Position numbers and translations under genes: made by a program
Part shown: positions 1 through 10,947 of the stretch, piece after piece
Position numbering within the stretch: the first letter of the stretch is position 1
How the letters are laid out: each line of letters starts with the position of its first letter
From: Rana temporaria
Taxonomy: Eukaryota > Chordata > Amphibia > Anura > Ranidae
Direction of reading: 5' to 3'
Assembly (NCBI RefSeq): GCF_905171775.1
Contig: NC_053491.1
Span: forward strand, 226,848,247-226,912,246
DNA length: 64,000 nt
The notes under the pieces: model-generated
Told to the model about the DNA's origin: nothing
Seen by the model: only the letters and a program-made list of their open reading frames with translations
The model's database searches: none

Positions 1-30
1 TAGATCCGGTCGTGTGTACGGGGCCTTAAT
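1..30 (+). repeat. Right end of a Harbinger-like MITE (cgtacacac family)
   Basis: The window opens with the terminal motif gtcgtgtgtacggggcc followed by ttaa. This is the same end seen on more than ten complete inverted-repeat elements further along, for example at 26863-27364. The rest of the element lies before the window. Confidence 0.6.
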
Positions 31-36
31 GGGCAT

Positions 37-597
37 GAGATTATCAAATACTGCAGACATACTGCACGAGATTACCAGAGACTGACTTACTGCACGTGAT
101 TACCAGATACTGTGGACATTCTGCATGAGATTACCAGATACTGCGGACATACTGCATGAGATTACCAGATACTGTGGACATACTGCACAAGATTACCAGA
201 GACTGCGGACATACTGCACAAGATTACCAGATACTGCGGATATACTGCATGAGATTACCAGATACTGCGGACATTCTGCATGAGATTACCAGATACTGTG
301 GACATACTGCATGAGATTACCAGAGACTGCGGACATACTACACAAGATCACCAGAGACTGCGGACATACTGCATAAGATTACCAGAGACTGCGGACATAC
401 TGCACAAGATTACCAGATACTGCGGACATACTGCATGAGATTACCAGAGACTGCGGACATACTGCACAAGATTACCAGATACTGTGGACATACTGCACAA
501 GATTACCAGATACTGCAGGCATACTGCATGAGATTACCAGATACTGTGGACTTGCTGCATGAGATTACCAGATACTGTGGACATACTGCATTAGATT
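37..597 (+). repeat. 31-bp minisatellite, about 18 copies
   Basis: Head-to-tail repeat with core gattaccagatactgcggac and a period of 31 bases (for example ttaccaga recurs at 131 and 162). Variants differ mainly at cgg/tgg and in cat/cac/caag at the unit junction. There are no unique spacers, so it is not a CRISPR array. It directly abuts the MITE end at the window start. Confidence 0.95.
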
Positions 598-934
598 ACT
601 TGTGATTCTGTGAATTGTGGCCCCGATGACAGACTTTGCTTTAAGTCGCATTAAAATTTCAGCAGAATCGTGCAACTTTCAGGCTGTGTTAGCCTGAAAA
701 GCCTGAAAGTCGCAAGATTCTGCCACAATTTTTTGCCACGACTTGAAACAATGCCTATGTTTTTTTGGAGGTCTATGGACCTCAAGTCACATCAAAGTGG
801 GACAAAAGTAGTGCAGGGACTACTTTGAAGTCGCTGTGACTTGACGTTGCACAGATATGAACAGTTCTCATTGGAAATCATCGGGTACGACTTGTCATGC
901 AACGTTTCAGTCCCATGTCCCAGGACATGGGACT
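598..934. other. Non-coding spacer with a short inverted repeat
   Basis: No gene is seen. Positions 664-721 form an inverted repeat: agaatcgtgcaactttcagg pairs with a related segment ending in agattctgc. The rest resembles a fragment of an interspersed repeat rich in aagtcgc motifs. The LINE begins inside or just after this stretch; its exact 5' edge cannot be fixed without a consensus. Confidence 0.4.
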
Positions 935-1789
935 GGAAAGTGCGAACTCCTAACGACCCAATCCCTGCGATATGCCCAATCTATAGTCTTGGGAGATTTC
1001 AATTGCTGGGCTGACGATGCAAATAATTCGGAAGCCCAGCAGTTGATTGCATTTGCAAACTCCATTGGCTATAGCCAAGATGTCATAGGGGCTACTCATA
1101 AAGCGGGCCACACCCTGGACTGGCTTTTCCAGTCATGATGTATAGAGAAAGTATATCCCCCGAAAGAGATTATATGGAGTGATCACAAATTAATATTATT
1201 TGATCACAGCCATAAATTTCTCAAAAAGTCACCTCATGTCCCTAATAGGATCAGTATTCCAAAATTTTCGAGAAATCTCACTAAAATATCTGTTAAGGCT
1301 TTTAGTAACCACTTCCTGTTGAATATTGATAAGGCATCGTTTGAGTCCACTAAAGTCGCAGCTGAGAAAATAAATTTTTTCAATACGGCTATTACAAAAG
1401 CGCTCGACTACTTAACCCCCCTAAAGAGAAATCATTGCATTAGGCAAGCATACCATAATCCCCTCTGGTTCACCCAGGTGACCAGAAGTTTAAAATGGAA
1501 GTGCAGAGCAGCGGAGAAGGCGTGGAGAAAAAATCCGGCTCCCACCTCCAAGGAGGTATATACCGCAGCCCTGAGGAACTATAAACTAGGGATAAAAATC
1601 GCCAAAAAGCATTTTTTCTCTGAAAAAATTGCTAATGCTAAAAATGCAGCAGCTGAACTCTTTAGAGTTGCAAAAAATCTAGCTAATCCAGTATGTAGAC
1701 AGCCGGAAGAAGAAGCTTCACCAGAGTTTTGTAATATTTTATCAAATTATTTTAACGAAAAGATAGAAATTATTAGGAACAATATATAG
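935..1789 (+). pseudogene. LINE endonuclease C-terminus and linker, two nonsense codons
   Basis: The frame shows VLGDFN, the metal-site region of APE-type endonucleases, then HTLDWLF. After the TGA at 1136 the same frame gives WSDHKLILF, the catalytic SDH motif of this nuclease. The linker to the reverse transcriptase continues to TAG at 1787. In an active element this domain nicks target DNA to prime reverse transcription. The N-terminal catalytic residues are absent because of the truncation. The upstream ATG at 857 lies in unrelated repeat DNA and is not a real start. Confidence 0.75.
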
Positions 1790-3415
1790 AACAAAGTAGT
1801 AGATATTGAGGAATCTTGTCCCACTTATGAAGGTACAAGATTCTCTAGTTTTGTGGATGTCTCTACTTTAGATATTCTGAATATCCTCAAGTCTCTTAGA
1901 GCTTCATCCTCATCATTTGATCCTTGCATTGCGCAACTAGTGAAAGACGCCGCAGAGACATTGGTCCCCTTTATTGCCGACATTGTAAATACTTCTTTCT
2001 CCACCGGAACAGTGCCGGGTATTCTGAAGCGGGCTGTGATTATCCCCCTGCTGAAGAAAGCTAACCTGGCACGCTCCGTGTTGAGCAATAATCGTCCCAT
2101 TTCAACTCTACCGTTTCTGGCAAAAATCATGGAACGAGCCGCAGTGTGGCAAATTCAGTCCCATCTCGAGTCCAATTCCATTCTCGATGATTTTCAATCT
2201 GGATTCCGACCAGGAGGAGGTCCTGAAACCGCCTTGACCAAAGTCCAGGATGATCTATTCTGGGCCCTGGACAGAAATGAGGCTTCGGCCTTGGTATTGC
2301 TGGATCTGTCGGCAGCATTCGATACCATCGATCATTCTAGACTGATTGATCGATTAGGGACTGTGGCAGGCATTGATGGTATAGCATTGCCATGGATGAC
2401 CTCATTTCTGCTGGACAGGGTTCAGAGAGTAAGGCTGGGACTGCACTGCTCTTCTGATAGTCCCCTGTCCTGTGGAGTCCCTCAAGGGTCGGTGTTATCG
2501 CCGCTCCTGTTCAACATCTATCTGAGGCCTCTGCTATATATCATCCTCCGCCACAACCTATCTTTTCATGTCTACGTTGACGACACCCAGTTCTACATTC
2601 CTCTACCCAGGGATGGGGGGGCACAGATAACTCTGACCACCTGCCTGGAGGAAGTTCAAGCCTGGATGGGGGCCAATTATCTTATGCTCAATGGCTCCAA
2701 GACTGAGTGCATGGTTTTATGCAATCAGCCATGGTCGGGCGGTTTCCCTACCTGGCCGGACTCGTTTTCATCGGTCCCAGTGCCAGTCACCCAGGTCAGG
2801 GATTTGGGAATCATCTTGGACGAGAGATTGACGCTACGACCACAGGTAAACCAGGTGGTGAGTTCTTGTCACTTCCACTTGAAACTCCTGAGGTCGACTT
2901 TTCACTTCATTGAAGAATCGCATAAGATCTCCATGGTCAATGCCATTATCGGAAGTCGATTAGATTACTGTAATGCTTTGTACCTGGGTTTACCTAATAA
3001 CATCATGCACAAATTACAGCTTATTCAGAATGCCGCTGCGAGGCTACTCACGGGTGTTGGTCGTCGTGACCACATCACGCCATCGCTGAGAGCCCTGCAT
3101 TGGCTACCCGTGAAGGAACGGGTTCTGTTTAAGACTGGATGCATGGTGCACAGGGCTACCCATGGCAAGGGGCCAGTGTACCTGCAGGAAAAATTCACCA
3201 AGTATGTGCCCAACCGTACCTTAAGGTCGGCTAATTTGGAAACTTTGGTGATTCCTAAATTTCGTAAGAAAAAATGCAGAGGGAGGACGAGTGCGGTCCA
3301 GGGAGCACAGTTTTGGAACTCCCTGCCTCTAAAATTAAGGCTTGAGAATGATCTTTTTAAGTTCAGGAAGCTTTTAAAAACTGAGCTTTTCAGTCTAGCC
3401 TATGGAATTACATAG
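1790..3415 (+). CDS. LINE reverse transcriptase domain
   Basis: Open frame of about 540 codons that continues the endonuclease frame; the first ATG is at 1853. Counting from that ATG, RPISTLPF lies near residue 80, GFRPGGGPETAL near 117-128, the first catalytic aspartate is in DLSAAFD (151-157), CGVPQGSVLSP near 208-218, and the catalytic YVDD is at 241-244. The C-terminal region has SRLDYCNALYLGLP, QNAAARLLTG and HWLPVKERVLFK, typical of L2/CR1 ORF2 proteins. All core RT residues are present, although the frame upstream is broken. In an active element the product copies the LINE RNA at the nicked target. Confidence 0.9.
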   Translation, partial: NKVVDIEESCPTYEGTRFSSFVDVSTLDILNILKSLRASSSSFDPCIAQLVKDAAETLVPFIADIVNTSFSTGTVPGILKRAVIIPLLKKANLARSVLSNNRPISTLPFLAKIMERAAVWQIQSHLESNSILDDFQSGFRPGGGPETALTKVQDDLFWALDRNEASALVLLDLSAAFDTIDHSRLIDRLGTVAGIDGIALPWMTSFLLDRVQRVRLGLHCSSDSPLSCGVPQGSVLSPLLFNIYLRPLLYIILRHNLSFHVYVDDTQFYIPLPRDGGAQITLTTCLEEVQAWMGANYLMLNGSKTECMVLCNQPWSGGFPTWPDSFSSVPVPVTQVRDLGIILDERLTLRPQVNQVVSSCHFHLKLLRSTFHFIEESHKISMVNAIIGSRLDYCNALYLGLPNNIMHKLQLIQNAAARLLTGVGRRDHITPSLRALHWLPVKERVLFKTGCMVHRATHGKGPVYLQEKFTKYVPNRTLRSANLETLVIPKFRKKKCRGRTSAVQGAQFWNSLPLKLRLENDLFKFRKLLKTELFSLAYGIT

Positions 3416-3662
3416 GTTTTTATAGTTCTTTGATCTGCTAACTATTTTAAATTTGATCTGTTCCGCTGCCTGTGTGTGTTTTTTTTGGTTGTTGCTGTAT
3501 TGTTGTTCTCGGCGCATCGAGGCCTACGGGTAACTGACTGCGTTTTGTACTTTTTTTGTACTTTTAAGAATTTTAATAAATAAATAAATAAATAATTTGC
3601 ACAAGTGGACATGGAGCCTAAATGAAAAGCAGGTTTTGGTGCATGTGAACTGCATTCTGCAC

Positions 3663-5778
3663 CAGGGCTGGTGCAAGGATTTTTGACACCCTAGGCGAAA
3701 TCTAATTTTGCCGCCCCCTTGGCTCCACCCCTAACCCCACACCCTTTGACCTGCCCATGTATACCCCACCTTTCTAATGAAGCGCCCATCAAATGCAGCC
3801 TCACCAGAGCCCATCAATGAATGTTTTCTTGCTTCCATTAATTCTGGAGTCAGGACACAGACACAGCTCTCTGCCAGGCGCTGCGCCTCTGACACTATCT
3901 GTGAACGGAGCAGCGGCTGCCTGATGATGCTGAGACTTAGTTGCTTTCTGCAAAGGGAAGAGAGTAGGAACACCAGTGGCCGGGTGCCCTAGGCTGCCTA
4001 GTTTGCCTAGTGGTAGCATCGGACCTGTTCTCAACTGTGCCCATTATATACAGCCTCACCCAGCGCCCATCACTGTCGCTTCACCAGTGCCCATCAAATA
4101 CAGCATTTGATGGGTACATATGAGGCTGCATTGATTGGCATTGGTGTAGCAGCATTGATGGGCACTGGTGAAGCAGCATTGATGGGCACACGTGAGGCTG
4201 TATTTGATGGGCACACATGAGGCTGTATTTGATGGGCACACATGAGGCTGTATTTGATGGGCACACATGAGGCAACATTGATGGGCACTGGTGAGGCAAC
4301 ATTGATGGGCACAGGTGAGATAGCATTTGATAGGTACATATGAGGCTGAATTGAGGCTATCTCACCTGTGCCCATTATATACAGCCTCACCCAGCGCCCA
4401 TCAATGTCGCTTCACCAGTGCCCATCAAATACAGCCTCGCCAGTGCCCATCAAATACAGCCTCGCCAGTGCCCATCAAATACAGCCTCACGTGTGCCCAT
4501 CAAATACAGCCTCACGTGTGCCCATCAATGCTGCTTCACCAATGACAATCAATGCAGCCTCATATGTGTCCATTAAATACAGCCTCACTCAGCGCCCATT
4601 AATGCTGCTTCACCAGTGCCAATCCATGCAGCCTCACCTGTGCCCATCAAATGCCATCTCACCTGTGCACATCAAATATAGCCTCACCTGTGCCCATCAA
4701 TGCTGCTTCACCAGTGCTCATCAATGCCACTTCATCAATGCCAATCAATGTAGCCTCACCTGTGCCCATCAAATGCTATCTTACCTGTGCCCATTAAATA
4801 CAGCCTCACCCAGCGCCCATCAATGCAGTCTCACATGTGCCCATCAAATGCCATCTCACATGTGCCCATCAATGCTGCTTCACCACTGCTAATTAATGCA
4901 CCCTGGGGAAGGGGGGGGGGGGAGAACAGTCAATATACAGATCACATGCAGATCAGTCAATATACATACACTGATACACACATTCATTTTAAAATTCCAT
5001 GTAATTGCCTAATACAATATCATTAACTCAGAGAGAAAGCACGTTTTTACTCACCACACCAGCTCAGAAAACTTCTGACAACGTGAACTGCTGCATCTAT
5101 CAGTGCACCTGTCCCCAAGCCCAGAGAGCTGCCGCCAGCCACGCTATATCCCACGATGCATGCACTACTCAGTGCTAGTGACATGGCCTGGAGGGGACGG
5201 AGAGCTGCTGGACATGGAGGACACAAGACACTACAGCAGAGGGAGAGCGGCCTCGGTGCTGGACACAGGTCAGAGTGTCAGACGGAGGAGGGGGAGGGGG
5301 GCATGCTGAGCTGCTGCCTGAAGTTCCTGAACACATCTCAGAACGGATTGCTGGACAGTGGACACACATCGGAGCGCGCCTTTGGGGGGGGGCAGAGGGG
5401 TTGCTGGACACATGACATCTGGACATCAGGGCAGAGAGGGAGGGGATACACAATTACACATCAGAGCGGAGGGCTGGGTGGTTGCTGGACTGTACACAGA
5501 CAACACATGCAGGGCTTCCATCTCAGCTGCTGTCCCAGCTCTCTCCCCTCATCTACGGCGCTGCAGGCTGGGAATATCGCTGTGAAGGTGATGTCTTCAC
5601 AGGCGCACGCACCCCCCCCCAGCCTGGCGCCAAAGGGAAGTTTCTTTCAAAATTTCGGTCCAGGAGATATTTTAATGATCCGAATCCCCCAGTGGCTGGG
5701 GGATCCGGATTTTGCCGCTCCCCCTACCCTGGCGCTCTAGGCAGCCGCCTGACTTGCCTATGCCTAGCGCCGGCCCTG
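3663..5778. mobile_element. Non-autonomous hAT-like element, 2.1 kb, exact 8-bp TSD
   Basis: The left end cagggctggtgcaagg and right end ctagcgccggccctg are imperfect inverted repeats. They are flanked by identical 8-bp copies of ttctgcac at 3655-3662 and 5779-5786. An 8-bp duplication with CAG-type ends is the hAT signature. No transposase reading frame is seen. The interior is filled by a minisatellite with inverted blocks (about 4029-4890) and by GC-rich sequence at 5050-5700. Open frames inside it are repeat translations. Confidence 0.85.
4029..4890. repeat. Minisatellite with inverted blocks inside the hAT-like element
   Basis: Units of about 25 bases with core cctcacctgtgcccatcaaa. The array runs forward at about 4029-4103, flips at about 4104 to the reverse-complement form (gatgggcacacatgaggctg) until about 4352, then runs forward again to about 4890. 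The two forward blocks start with nearly the same roughly 70-base sequence (from tgtgcccattatatacagcc), so the array probably arose by an inversion or a fold-back duplication. The apparent proteins rich in CAHQ or PINAAS are only translations of the repeat. Confidence 0.9.
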
Positions 5779-5786
5779 TTCTGCAC

Positions 5787-6480
5787 ACTGCTGCGAGGTG
5801 CAAAATCGCATGCGATTTGCACCGCACTGCAAATCACATGCGATGTCAATGCGATGCAATTTCAGCTATACAGTTAGTATGGCTGAAATGGTATCTCATT
5901 CGGACTAAACTCGCAGAGGACCCTTTTTTTGGTCCGCACCAGAATCGGATCGCATGGGTGTTCACACCTATGCGATCCAATTCATGACCGGACTGAAAGT
6001 TCGCTGTGTGACATGCGAGCTGAAATGGGGGTGTCGTTAACATTGTATGACACTCCGCCTGCGCAATGAACAGGGCAGTGTGACAGACGTTGCCGCACGG
6101 TCCTGATGCTCACTCCACTCTGCAAGGGGGGTGGTGGCTAGAGCAAGGGGCAACCCGCCCATCAAAAACAAATTGACCCATCAACAGTGCAAAACTCGCC
6201 CTTCATTTCATACACCCGCCCGCCTTGCAGACAATAAAATAGTAATACACAAGCCCCTTGCAGAGTGGAGGATGTTAAAAAAAAAAAATGGGGGGTAAAA
6301 AAGGGGGGGATGCTGGGGTACTGATGGCTGATCATTTATAAATTTACATCTAGTAAGCTAATAAGCTGGGGGGGGGGGGGTGTTGGATGTATGGCCCTTT
6401 CTTGCTGTTATTAAGTTAATTTGCATATAAAAAATGTTAATAAGGGGGGGGTGTGTTTGATGTTTGTTTGGCCCTTGCTG
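5787..6480. other. Repeat-derived non-coding DNA
   Basis: No gene is seen. The stretch contains short palindromic pieces such as aaaatcgcatgcgattt near 5802 and phrases like gttcacacctatgcgatcc, which look like fragments of inverted-repeat elements. It also has several G-runs (for example 6368-6380) and A/T-rich spacer. Confidence 0.4.
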
Positions 6481-7019
6481 CCCCTACATTATACTTAAAT
6501 AAGGGGGGGTTTGCTTTGCCGACCGCCGAAATTTCCATAAAAAAAACCGTATAAACGTAAAAAGTATACACAAAACTAAAGCTGAAAGGCATCTACCTTG
6601 AGCTGTCTGTTCCGCTGAGGCTGTGCGGTGTACTGAGATGCAGAGTGCCGACGTCACTTCCTGGACGTCGGAACTCGCACAGAAAGCTCCGCCCACTGGG
6701 GCGGTGAAATGAGCTGTATACTTGATTCCATCTCGCCCGGCCATAACACAGTCCAAGCTGGACACAGGAAGCTGTGGCGCGATGGAAAGCGCCACAAAGG
6801 CATTTTTTGCCTGCCAATGTAGCACCACGTCTGCAATCTCGTGATTGCACAGACGTGGCGCTACACATACTGCACGGCGCCCGGCGCCCAGACACAGCGC
6901 AGATAAGGACTTTTTTTTCTTAAAGGGACATGTTTAAATGAATTTTTTTTTCATTTATTTTTTCTTTTACTGCCTGGGGGGGTGGCGCCCAGGCGCCCCC
7001 TATGGACGGACCGCCACTG
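6481..7019. repeat. Truncated hAT-like element, right end at 7019
   Basis: The sequence ends in tatggacggaccgccactg, closely matching the inverted end (cagtggcggt) of the complete hAT-like element at 49811-50825. I could not find the matching left end or an 8-bp duplication, so the left side is probably lost. Several overlapping frames on both strands are open only by chance. Confidence 0.5.
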
Positions 7020-8290
7020 CTACCTACCCTTTCAACCCTCATCCTTCTTTTCTACTAAAGTTCTCTCAAATAAACCCAAAGAGAAAAGAGGTACATTGTG
7101 TGTGGACATTGATATTCTTCGGACTCTCCCTTCACCCTGGACAGCGAGAATATAGAGGTAACCTTCCACCCAAAATATAACCAGCAGCTCCTACGGGGGT
7201 AGTGCTACACTAGTATGCTGTTACTTTTGTGCCTCTCAGTGTTCTAAGTGTAAGCAGCTGTGGCTGCTTGTGTGTATGTTTCTTGGACTTTCCCATTCTC
7301 CCTATGGGATTTTGCAGCTTTGACTGTGCCCTCCCCTTTTGGGTGGTGTCTCCTTTCCCTGCCGTGTTGTTCCTTTTGTGCCTAGCACTGCCTCGTCTTG
7401 GGGCGTTCCTCGGCCGTTTCGATCCTCCCTCTTCCCTGTTGTGTCTGTGGCGGTGGGTGTGTTGGGAGTGGGTGGCGGCTTCTGTGCTCCTTCCCCTTGG
7501 CCGGATGGCCTCTCTGCTGCGGTGTACTGTGATGTGGGAAGGCTCAAGATGTAATGCTCCTGCTCCTGCCAATTGCCCGTTTTTTTATCTGGGGGAATTT
7601 CAAGTCTTTTATACTATGAACCAAACACAGTTTAAAAGGCTTTGGATATACAACCCCCCCTCCCCCTTTTCCTTTTTCTTCCCTTTCTTTTATCGTCCTG
7701 GTTCTTACCATGCATGCTTGATATTCGATACCCTGCAATAAACCCTGTAGGAAGAAAAAATGTCGCTCCTTTGCTAGTAAGGTATATATTTTTTATATGC
7801 AATTTTTATGTGTTTTTTTTTTACCAAACTCAATTTTTAGTATGGCTTGACTGTGATGGTAATTTTGACTATTATGTTGATTATTCCAGCACAATATTTG
7901 GCTTCTGGCAACAACAGAATACCTTTTCCTCTTTCTTCTCTTCGCCTTGAGGTCCATTCTGGAATCTCCCATACGGGGGTAGTCTTGTGCTAATAAGGTA
8001 TTTGTATATGTGCATTGTGTGCATGTCCTTTGGATATGGCAGTGACAAATGTTTTTTGTATGTTATTAGTATATAATGTCTGACTGATGTGTTTTATCAT
8101 AGATAGTGAGACCTGTTCCTTTTGACCATCCCTGTCCTGACAAAGCAAAATAGCGAAACGCGTTGGCGCAAAGGGGCTCACTGCTGTCCATTTGGTGTCA
8201 ACCTTCTGTTCACGTCATAGTTTTTTTGAACTCTTTCTATACTTGATCTGTTTGTGAACAATTTGTTATTAATAAAATATATATTTTTTT
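7020..8290. other. Unclassified repeat-like region with a hammerhead-like motif
   Basis: No gene is seen. Related phrases recur: ctacgggggtagtgctacac (7191) and tacgggggtagtcttgtgct (7971), each followed by a T-rich stretch, so the region contains internal duplications. Near the 3' side ctgacaaagc (8139) is followed by gcgaaacgcg (8155), resembling the core order of a hammerhead ribozyme. The segment ends in A/T-rich sequence near 8290. Confidence 0.35.
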
Positions 8291-9127
8291 TATTATACTC
8301 TCGTCCATCTTGCCTACAAAGTCAGATTTAGAGCCTTTTGACTCTTCATTTTTTCCATAAACTGATCATGTGCATTTGCAGCAGGCAGATTAGACACCGC
8401 AAAGGTGGGACAACTAACTCAATAATAGGACTTTCCTGGCAAATACAGGACAGTTGGTAAGTATGCATGATTGATAATTAAATAAAAAAAATTGTAATGC
8501 AAACAGTGTAAGTTTTATGTATTGCATTTCTCTTTTAATAGCATTCCGGTCTCCTTGGTAAAACTTACTTACACACCAGTAGAAAAGTGATATGGCAGAT
8601 CCTACATCTGGACATGCAATAGTTCCATGCTATAACAATTAGAGCTGTGCGAACAGTTTACCCACTTGAGCCCTAGACCATTTGGCTGCCAAATAATCGT
8701 GCCACTTTTTGCGATTCTGCACTGCGTCTCTTTAACTTACAATTGCACGGTCATGCGACGTGGCTCCCAAACAAAATTGATGTCCTTTTTTTCCCACAAA
8801 TAGAGCTACCTTTTGGTGGTATTTGATCACCTCTGCAGTTGTTATTGTTTGCGCTATAAACAAAAAATAGAGGAACAATTAAAAAAAAAAAAGCAATATT
8901 TTGTACTTTTTGCTATAATAAATATCACAATTTATTTTTGGTAAAAAAAAATAGCAATAAGTGTTTATTGATTGGTTTGCACAAAAATTATATTGTCTAC
9001 AAAATAGGGGGTACAGTAGGTGTTTGTGATATTGTGTTTTTAGCACGACAGCATCGCGCTGATTCTCGGCGACATGGTGCCGAGATCTCGCACTCACCGG
9101 AATAGTGACAGCACATCCCAGCAAGCG
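8291..9127. other. A/T-rich spacer and outer arm of the fold-back region
   Basis: No gene is seen. From about 9012 the sequence (acagtaggtg, gatattgtgt) is a diverged reverse complement of about 11040-11066. The fold-back symmetry therefore reaches beyond the well-matched arms of the next entry. The rest is A/T-rich, with several poly-A/T tracts. Confidence 0.4.
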
Positions 9128-10947
9128 CGTCATAGAAGCGATGGGAGATCCGACTTGGATTCCCGCCAATTCTACACGTGTGCGGCGTTTGTTATGAATC
9201 CTGAGGGGGAAGTCCCCGCCGGATTTTAAATAAAAATCCGGCATGGGTTCCCCCCTCAGGAGCATACCGGGCCCTTAGGTCTGTTATGGGTTATAAGGAG
9301 AGCCCCCCCTACGCCGAAAAAACGGCGTAGGGGGTCCCCCTACAATCCATACCAGACCCGTATCCAAAGCACGCTACCCGGCCGGCCAGGAAAGGAGTGG
9401 GGACGAGCGAGCGCCCCCCCCCTCCTGAGCCGTACCAGGCTGCATGCCCTCAACATGGGGGGGTTGGGTGCTCTGGGGCAGGGGGGCGCACTGCGGCCCC
9501 CCCCACCTCAGAGCACCCTGTCCCCATGTTGATGAGGACAGGGCCCCTTCCCGACAACCCCGGCCGTTGGTTGTCGGGGTATGTGGGCGGGAGGCTTATC
9601 GGAATCTGGGAGCCCCCTTTAATAAGGGGGCCCCCAGATACCGGCCCCCCACCCTAAGTGAATGGATATGGAGTACATCGTACCCCTAACCATTCACCTG
9701 TAGGAAAAATTTCAAAGTTAATAAACACACCACACAAGGGTTTTTAAAATAATTTATTTTTCTGCTCCGGAGGCTCCCCCTGTCTTCTTTATTAGCTCTT
9801 CTACCAGGGGGAGCTTCTTCTTTGACGTCTTCGGGTGGGTGGGGGCCGCCGTCTGGTTCTCTTCCACCGCCGGGGGGGGGGGTCGCTTTTAAAAAATCCC
9901 CCACCCCCCGGCGGGTTTCCTCCGGCGTCTTCGGCGGGGGGGCTTCTTCTTCCGCTATCCCGACGGGTCTTCTCCGCTATCCGGGGGGTCTTCTCAACTC
10001 TCCGGGGGTCTCCTTCTATGTTCGCCGCTCTCCGCTGTTGACTCGGCGCACCCCGGTTCTTCCTCCTGCTGTCCGGTGCCTTCTCCTTCAGCGCTGAACG
10101 TCTATCTTCTTCTTCCGTGCTGTGACGTATTCTTCTTCTTCCGGGCTGTGACGTCATCTTCTTCACTTCTCCAGATGACACGCCGGCTCTTCTCGCTGAA
10201 ATGGCAGGTGCGCTGCTTTCATCGGACCTATATAGGCCTCACAGTCCCATCATGCTCTGTACCTACCCATGTGATACCTACCTACCTACACCCATTATTA
10301 TTACACCACTACACCACACAAATTATTTTAAAAACCCTTGTGTGGTGTGTTTATTAACTTTGAAATTTTTCCTACAGGTGAATGGTTAGGGGTATGATGT
10401 ACCCCATATCCATTCACTTAGGGTGGGGGGTCGGTATCTGGGGGCCCCCTTATTAAAGGGGGCTCCCAGATTCCGATAAGCCTCCCGCCCGCATACCCCG
10501 ACAACCAACGGCCAGGGTTGTCGGGAAGGGGCCCTGTCCTCATCAACATGGGGACAGGGTGCTCTGAGGTGGGGGGGCCGCAGTGCGCCCCCCTGCCCCA
10601 GAGCACCCAACCCCCCCATGTTGAGGGCATGCAGCCTGGTACGGCTCAGGAGGGGGGGGGGCGCTCGCTCGTCCCCACTCCTTTCCTGGCCGGCCGGGTA
10701 GCGTGCTTTGGATACGGGTCTGGTATGGATTGTAGGGGGACCCCCTACGCCGTTTTTTCGGCGTAGGGGGGGCTCTCCTTACAACCCATAACAGACCTAA
10801 GGGCCCGGTATGCTCCTGAGGGGGGAACCCATGCCGGATTTTTATTTAAAATCCGGCGGGGACTTCCCCCTCAGGATTCATAACAAACGCCGCACACGTG
10901 TAGAATTGGCGGGAATCCAAGTCGGATCTCCCGTCGCTTCTATGACG
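9128..10947. repeat. Fold-back element: 1.8-kb palindrome with arms of about 627 bp
   Basis: The left arm 9128-9753 and right arm 10320-10947 are near-identical inverted copies around a spacer of 566 bases. Matching landmarks are cgtcatagaagcg / cgcttctatgacg at the outer edges, aaaaacggcgtaggggg (9318) with its complement near 10742, and aaataatttt at the inner edge. The arms hold smaller hairpins of their own, such as ccccctacgccg...cggcgtaggggg. Diverged relatives occur at 13599-14523, 36775-37090, 46441-46760 and 53290-53720. No transposase is seen, and the mechanism and superfamily are unknown. Open frames that mirror each other on the two strands are a consequence of the palindrome. Confidence 0.9.

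Larger units (their letters stand above)
935..3596 (+). mobile_element. L2/CR1-group LINE, 5'-truncated
   Basis: A non-LTR retrotransposon fragment with the C-terminal part of an APE-type endonuclease, a full reverse transcriptase and the C-terminal region. It ends in a short (aaat)n tail at about 3575-3596, as expected for target-primed insertion. All coding parts lie in one frame, broken only by TGA at 1136-1138 and TAG at 1787-1789, so the copy is fairly young but dead. The 5' part (ORF1 and most of the endonuclease) is missing. The L2/CR1 placement rests on the FxxYVDDTQ reverse transcriptase motif and the SRLDYCNALYLGLP C-terminal motif. An exact family would need a Repbase search. Confidence 0.85.

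Noticed and set aside
37..597. Possible CRISPR array
   Set aside because: Units follow each other without spacers, and the rest of the window is vertebrate.
4056..4892. Several overlapping frames with histidine- and cysteine-rich repeats (CAHQCS, PINAAS) on both strands
   Set aside because: They are translations of the minisatellite; all frames are open because the unit lacks stops, and the array changes orientation.
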